Of a stretch of DNA of 9,463 nt, positions 5,954 through 9,463 are shown in pieces. Source of the DNA: an uncultured Lachnospiraceae bacterium (GTDB taxonomy: Bacteria; Bacillota; Clostridia; Lachnospirales; Lachnospiraceae); NCBI GenBank assembly GCA_910585635.1, contig CAJUFE010000092.1:1-9463 (forward strand), in the 5' to 3' direction. The notes beneath the pieces were generated by a model. That model did not search any database. It was not told the origin of the DNA and saw only the letters and a list, made by a program, of their open reading frames with translations. Every line of letters begins with the position of its first letter. Positions within the stretch are counted from its first letter, which is position 1. The translations under genes were made by a program, and so were the position numbers.

Positions 5954-7636
5954 ATGGCGAGGAGGATCGGGATCGGGCTGCAGGATCTTGCGAAGATAAG
6001 AGAGCAGGATCTTTTCTATGTAGACAAGACAAAGTTCATTAAGGAATGGTGGGAGAGTGGGGATGACGTGACCCTGATCACCCGCCCCAGGCGCTTTGGG
6101 AAGACCCTGACCATGAGTATGCTAGAGTGCTTCTTTTCGACCGGCTATGCAGGCCGGGGCGATCTGTTCGAGGGCCTTGCCATATGGGAGGAGGAGGCGT
6201 ATCGCAAGCTCCAGGGGACTTACCCGGTGATTAGCCTTTCTTTTGCGAACGTGAAGGAGACCAGCTATGCCATGGCCAGGAAAAAGATCTGCCAGATGTT
6301 GACAGACCTCTACGCAGATCATGAGTTCTTGCTGGACAGTGGGGCTTTGAGGGTAGCGGATAAAGAGTTTTTCAGGCAGGTGTCCGTGGACATGGATGAC
6401 CTATATGCCACATTGGCGCTCCATCAGCTATCGAGATATCTCCGATCATATTATGGAAAAAGTGTGATCATCCTGCTGGATGAGTATGACACACCTATGC
6501 AGGAGGCTTATGTGAACGGGTATTGGGAGGAGTTCGCGGCCTTTATCCGAAATATGTTCAATGCCACGTTCAAGACCAACCCCAATATGGAGCGGGCCAT
6601 CATGACGGGTATAACACGTGTCAGCAAGGAGTCGATCTTCTCGGACCTGAACCACCTGGAGGTGGTGACCACCACATCAGAAAAATATGAGGATACCTTC
6701 GGCTTCACCCAGCAGGAGGTGTCCGATGCCCTAAAGGAGTACGGGCTTTCGCAAAAAGAAGCCGCCGTAAAGCACTGGTATGATGGCTTTACCTTTGGCA
6801 AAAAGACCGATATCTACAATCCATGGTCGATCATCAACTTTTTGGAAAAGAAACGGTTATCGGCCTATTGGGTGAACACCAGCAGTAACCATCTGGTGGG
6901 AAAGCTGATCCGTGAGGGCAGCGGCGATATCAAGATGAAGATGGAGGACCTGATGGAGGGGAAGGCGCTCCGGGAGCAGATCGATGAACAGATCGTGTTC
7001 AGCCAGCTGGAGGAGGATGAGACTGCGATCTGGAGCTTTCTTTTGGCTAGTGGTTATCTGAAGGTGGTGGGGTATCAGATGGATGAGGAGACCGGAGAGG
7101 AGGCCTATGATCTTACGATAACGGATCTTGAGGTGCGGATCATGTTCCGGAAGATGATCCGGGGCTGGTTCGACCGTGCCCAGAGGGAATATAACGCCTT
7201 CATCAAAGCGTTGCTCCAGGGGGATGAGAAGGCGATGAACGCCTACATGAACAAGGTGGCCTTGGAGATTTTTAGCTATTTTGATACCGGGAACCGTCCG
7301 TCAGGATCGGAGCCGGAGCGCTTCTACCATGGCTTTGTGCTGGGCCTGATGGTAGACCTGGCGGACCGCTACGTGATCACCTCGAACCGGGAGAGCGGCT
7401 TCGGGCGGTATGATGTGCTCTTAGAGCCGCGTGGGAAAGAGGACGACGGGATCATCCTGGAGTTCAAGGTGCGTGATCCGGAGGACGAGGAGACGCTGGA
7501 GGAGACGGTAAAGGCGGCATTGGCGCAGATCCGGGAGAAGCGGTACGCGGCCGTCCTGGAGGCGAAGGGGATCCCGGCGGAGAGGATCCGGATGTACGGT
7601 TTTGCTTTCGAGGGAAAAAGAGTCCTCATCGGGTGA
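5954..7636 (+). CDS. AAA-ATPase-like / PD-(D/E)XK nuclease superfamily protein, copy B
   Basis: The protein is 560 residues from ATG 5954; initiating at ATG 5912 would add 14 residues absent from copy A. It is colinear with copy A and has the same domain order: FYVDKT, P-loop variant RPRRFGKT (44-51), Walker B IILLDEYD (Asp176-Glu177), the MTGITRVSKESIFSDLN block, and a C-terminal nuclease-like core with Asp487 (GRYDVLL) and Glu503-x-Lys505 (EFK). All key residues are kept in both copies, so neither looks dead. The N-terminal ~100 residues match copy A at roughly two thirds of positions by eye, while the nuclease core is nearly identical. Base composition is more GC-rich than most of copy A, and the shared tract has that GC-rich style, so copy B is the likelier donor. 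It is probably a cytoplasmic ATP-dependent nucleic-acid enzyme; the role is unknown. A terminator-like foldback lies ~135 bases downstream. Confidence 0.88.
   Translation: MARRIGIGLQDLAKIREQDLFYVDKTKFIKEWWESGDDVTLITRPRRFGKTLTMSMLECFFSTGYAGRGDLFEGLAIWEEEAYRKLQGTYPVISLSFANVKETSYAMARKKICQMLTDLYADHEFLLDSGALRVADKEFFRQVSVDMDDLYATLALHQLSRYLRSYYGKSVIILLDEYDTPMQEAYVNGYWEEFAAFIRNMFNATFKTNPNMERAIMTGITRVSKESIFSDLNHLEVVTTTSEKYEDTFGFTQQEVSDALKEYGLSQKEAAVKHWYDGFTFGKKTDIYNPWSIINFLEKKRLSAYWVNTSSNHLVGKLIREGSGDIKMKMEDLMEGKALREQIDEQIVFSQLEEDETAIWSFLLASGYLKVVGYQMDEETGEEAYDLTITDLEVRIMFRKMIRGWFDRAQREYNAFIKALLQGDEKAMNAYMNKVALEIFSYFDTGNRPSGSEPERFYHGFVLGLMVDLADRYVITSNRESGFGRYDVLLEPRGKEDDGIILEFKVRDPEDEETLEETVKAALAQIREKRYAAVLEAKGIPAERIRMYGFAFEGKRVLIG
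7313..7488 (+). repeat. Near-identical tract shared with copy A (recombination tract, copy B side)
   Basis: Partner of 5448-5623 at a constant offset of 1865 bases, with one mismatch in 176. It encodes the PD-(D/E)XK core, including GRYD and EFK. Boundaries are given by the first differing bases on either side. Confidence 0.9.
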
Positions 7637-7658
7637 TCGATGGTGATGCTCCATACTC

Positions 7659-7681
7659 GCTCAAAAAATAGCTCAAAAAAT
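7659..7681 (+). repeat. Short direct repeat of GCTCAAAAAAT
   Basis: GCTCAAAAAAT occurs at 7659-7669 and 7671-7681, separated by one A. On the minus strand it gives two T6 runs. Its function is unclear; slippage is a simple origin. Confidence 0.6.
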
Positions 7682-7770
7682 GCTAAGCCACAGGCTCTGG
7701 GGATGTGGTCCATGGACGGGGATGCCCAGGATCCTTGCACCCAGGTGTTCTGTATAGATACCCTTGTTAA

Positions 7771-7875
7771 GGGACTGTCGCAAAATAGCCGCTATATACA
7801 GGATATGGCGCTTTGACCCGATCGGTCACAGCCAGATATCGTGTATAAGCTGCATTTTGCGACAGCCCCTTTTTT
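7771..7875. repeat. Foldback (MITE-like or composite terminator) element
   Basis: Left arm 7771-7786 (GGGACTGTCGCAAAAT) pairs with right arm 7854-7869 (ATTTTGCGACAGCCCC) at 15 of 16 positions. The interior continues the palindrome imperfectly: GCTATATACAGGATATGGC (7791-7809) faces GCCAGATATCGTGTATAAGC (7831-7850), and TGACC/GGTCA (7814-7818/7824-7828) closes the tip. Six T residues follow (7870-7875), so it can end plus-strand transcription from copy B. CTGTCGCAAAA-type arms resemble, from general experience, dispersed repeats or terminators of gut Clostridia; no transposase is present. Confidence 0.7.
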
Positions 7876-7938
7876 GTCCCACAAGCTTAAAGGCGAAGGG
7901 AGCAAAGGGGATGGAAGATATGCCGGTCTACCGGGCCA

Positions 7939-9324
7939 TCAAGGGATGTTCATCACCACTCTGGCGACAAAAGTACCGTTGGATCGTTTAAACTCTGCAC
8001 TGCCGCCATATTTTTCCGCTACAAACTGGATGCTTTTTAATCCCATCCCGTGGGACATCGCGTGCTTTGTGGAAGGAAAATGCGAAGCGTCGGTAAGATC
8101 AGGCTGGTCTTTCATGCTGTCCGCACAACTGTTCTCTACTTCCAGGAGGAAGACCACATCAGCCTGCTTTACCCATATCCGGATAAAGCGGGGGGACTCC
8201 AAAGGAAGCTTACAGCACGCCTCGATCGCGTTTTCCATCAGGTTTCCCAGCATGACGGTGATATCGACCACATCAAATCCCAGGTTCTCCCGAAGGGGCC
8301 GTAATTCGTTTTTTACGATGATGCCTTTTTCCCTGGCGGATCCGATATAGTACTGCAGGATATTGTCGAAGGTGGGATAGCCACATAAAGGGGCCTGCTC
8401 GAAACCATGGAAAGAGGCTTCATAGGATCGCAGGTATTCTTCCAGTGCCTTTTGCTCTCCCCGGTGGTTCATCGCGCTGATATGGTTCAAGTGATGGCGG
8501 ATGTCGTGCCGGATACGGCGTGCTTCCGATATGCAGGTGCTGATCTGGCGGTACTGATCGTCAAAACGCCTGAGCTGGTCTTCTGACTGACGGATCTTCA
8601 GTGTCAGATGCACCTCTGAGAAGAACATGAAATATATGATGCAGTCGGTAAGGATGAGGGCCGCAAGGAAAAAGAGGATGGTCTTCCCAGAGAAGCCATA
8701 ATAAAACATAAAATTGTTCAGGGAAAAGATACAGACAGCGAACAGCAGCAGCGAAAATAGCATATAGATACATCCGCGCTTGAGCGTGCTGTTTTCCATA
8801 TAGGAGAGGCCAAACTGGACTTCCCGTTTAAAAAAAAGATAAACAAGGGGGAACGTGACGGCTAACAAGCCGATATTGATCAATAGCTCATATCTCTCAT
8901 AAATGATCAGCACACCGAGATCGCCTGGCCGGCCAGCTGTCAGCATGCCGAGGATGATGCAGGTCAGCGTAAATAATGCGGTGGCATAATGGAGCAGGAT
9001 AACGATCACGATGAGCTTTTTCATAAACGATGACCGGATCATAATGAAAAAGAAGCCTATGGATAAAAGGATACAGATGAGCATGTATATATTGGAGGCG
9101 GTCCTTACAAAGGTATTGTGTTCCGGGCTTGGCACATAGATGAGCCATGACATCAGGGCGAACCCTGCTGACAGCAGTACCGTATACCCGATCAAGGACA
9201 GCGTCATCTTTTTTCGGGATAACGACAGCGCGTCATCATGAAAGGGGACAGGCCACAGCACGACGATAGGCAGGGTCTGCAATAAAAAACCAATGAACTG
9301 TATGAAGATCGTTCTGGCTGGCAC
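7939..9324 (-). CDS. GHKL-domain (AgrC/LytS-like, HPK10-type) membrane sensor histidine kinase
   Basis: The protein is 461 residues from GTG 9324, chosen because AAAAGGAGG (plus 9334-9342) lies 9 nt upstream; ATG 9363 and GTG 9393 are in frame but lack good sites and would add a charged tail of 13 or 23 residues. About seven hydrophobic segments (near residues 6-26, 40-64, 78-96, 103-127, 140-165, 185-206 and 215-235) form the sensor. A helical linker leads to RRIRHDIRHHL with phosphoacceptor His273, then the ATPase domain: N-box MLGNLMENAIEA (Asn361, Asn365) and G-box HGMGLKS (~425-431). RHDxRHH with this short catalytic domain is typical of kinases that sense peptides or membrane signals and phosphorylate LytTR-type regulators. 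No response regulator or pheromone precursor lies in the window. A divergent plus-strand promoter at the right edge may serve the partner. Confidence 0.88.
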   Translation of the reverse strand: MPARTIFIQFIGFLLQTLPIVVLWPVPFHDDALSLSRKKMTLSLIGYTVLLSAGFALMSWLIYVPSPEHNTFVRTASNIYMLICILLSIGFFFIMIRSSFMKKLIVIVILLHYATALFTLTCIILGMLTAGRPGDLGVLIIYERYELLINIGLLAVTFPLVYLFFKREVQFGLSYMENSTLKRGCIYMLFSLLLFAVCIFSLNNFMFYYGFSGKTILFFLAALILTDCIIYFMFFSEVHLTLKIRQSEDQLRRFDDQYRQISTCISEARRIRHDIRHHLNHISAMNHRGEQKALEEYLRSYEASFHGFEQAPLCGYPTFDNILQYYIGSAREKGIIVKNELRPLRENLGFDVVDITVMLGNLMENAIEACCKLPLESPRFIRIWVKQADVVFLLEVENSCADSMKDQPDLTDASHFPSTKHAMSHGMGLKSIQFVAEKYGGSAEFKRSNGTFVARVVMNIP

Positions 9325-9333
9325 GGGATAGGC

Positions 9334-9342
9334 CCTCCTTTT
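9334..9342 (-). promoter_or_regulatory. Ribosome binding site that decides the kinase start
   Basis: Minus-strand AAAAGGAGG followed by 9 nt and GTG (9324-9322). The alternatives ATG 9363 and GTG 9393 are preceded by GATACGGAAAAAATACT and CATACTGATCAGCAGAC, neither a good match. Confidence 0.65.
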
Positions 9343-9415
9343 ATTTTTGGAACAAGTGGTCATAGTATTTTTTCCGTATCGCTGTTTTGTCACGTCTGCT
9401 GATCAGTATGGTGTT

Positions 9416-9445
9416 AGTATATAAGTGTGGACAGGAAAAGTTGAA
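9416..9445 (-). promoter_or_regulatory. Weak candidate promoter of the sensor kinase
   Basis: On the minus strand a TATACT (plus 9416-9421) lies 18 bp after TTCAAC (plus 9440-9445), a poor -35. It overlaps the divergent plus-strand promoter, as in many divergently read sensor loci. Confidence 0.3.
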
Positions 9446-9456
9446 CAATCTATACT
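9428..9456 (+). promoter_or_regulatory. Promoter for an unseen gene beyond the right edge
   Basis: TGGACA (9428-9433), a 17-bp spacer and TATACT (9451-9456) point rightwards. No coding start is visible before the window ends, so the gene it serves lies outside. Confidence 0.5.
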
Positions 9457-9463
9457 ATCAAGT

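Larger units (their letters stand above)
7637..7938. other. Gene-free stretch between copy B and the sensor kinase
   Basis: No convincing coding region is seen on either strand. It holds a short A-rich direct repeat (7659-7681), a small hairpin CCACA/TGTGG (around 7688-7708), a CCCTT/AAGGG hairpin (7761-7773), the ~100-nt foldback element and a short CCGGT/ACCGG palindrome (7923-7934) just beyond the kinase stop codon. Confidence 0.6.

Noticed and set aside
5881..6130. Apparent excess of GATC sites
   Set aside because: Mostly explained by frequent GAT and ATC codons; no Dam-type methylase or replication-origin context is visible.
4080..7636. ATPase-nuclease pair considered as transposases or a restriction-modification system
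   Set aside because: No methyltransferase, specificity subunit, terminal inverted repeats or transposase catalytic pattern is seen.
7369..7740. Minus-strand open frame of 123 codons opposite the end of copy B, with a similar one opposite the end of copy A (5504-5836)
   Set aside because: Both are antisense shadows of the same conserved nuclease segment; their similarity follows from the duplicated sense strand.
7841..8350. Plus-strand open frame of 169 codons
   Set aside because: It lies inside the foldback and antisense to the kinase ATPase domain, and its composition is not protein-like.

Overview
The window looks like the left end of an assembled contig from a low-to-moderate-GC Bacillota genome, most likely a gut Clostridia/Lachnospiraceae-type anaerobe. 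This rests on strong AGGAGG-type ribosome binding sites, TTGNNN-17-TATAAT/TATACT promoters, a GHKL quorum-type histidine kinase, and tandem AAA-ATPase-like/PD-(D/E)XK proteins of a kind common in such genomes. The taxonomic call is inference. The first 22 bases are not biological: they match the 3' end of the Illumina read-1 adapter, so native sequence starts at base 23, inside a gene.

Left part (23-1654, + strand): the C-terminal end of an FAD-dependent fumarate-reductase-like flavoprotein; a large hairpin with a T-tract; a promoter with a perfect extended -10 driving a small alpha/beta hydrolase; then a 5'-truncated remnant of a MATE-family exporter with no start signal of its own.

Middle (1674-3921): two divergent genes. 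On the minus strand is a pyridoxamine-phosphate-oxidase-like flavin protein. On the plus strand is a putative regulator with an AlbA_2/Schlafen-like domain, a HATPase_c_4 domain and a C-terminal winged helix. The roughly 300-bp divergent region is rich in structure: an inverted repeat ending in AGGTCA overlaps the first promoter, and five tandem GTCA-containing units with 10-11 bp spacing lie just upstream of the second.

Right-middle (4018-7636): a tandem duplication of a gene encoding an AAA-ATPase-like (RPRRFGKT) plus PD-(D/E)XK nuclease protein. Each copy carries its own diverged but recognisable promoter. The copies are well diverged, except for a 176-bp tract over the nuclease active site that differs at one base, which looks like gene conversion. 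Copy B also has about 113 extra bases in its leader, including a possible upstream ORF.

Right end (7637-9463): a gene-free stretch with a roughly 100-nt foldback element, then a minus-strand GHKL sensor kinase with about 7 membrane segments. No response regulator is present in the window. A plus-strand promoter at the extreme right edge suggests a divergent gene just outside.

No rRNA, tRNA, CRISPR array or transposase gene was recognised. The best candidate for something undescribed is the AlbA_2/HATPase regulator with its iteron-like operator next to the duplicated, partly converted ATPase-nuclease pair. A functional link between them is only a hypothesis.
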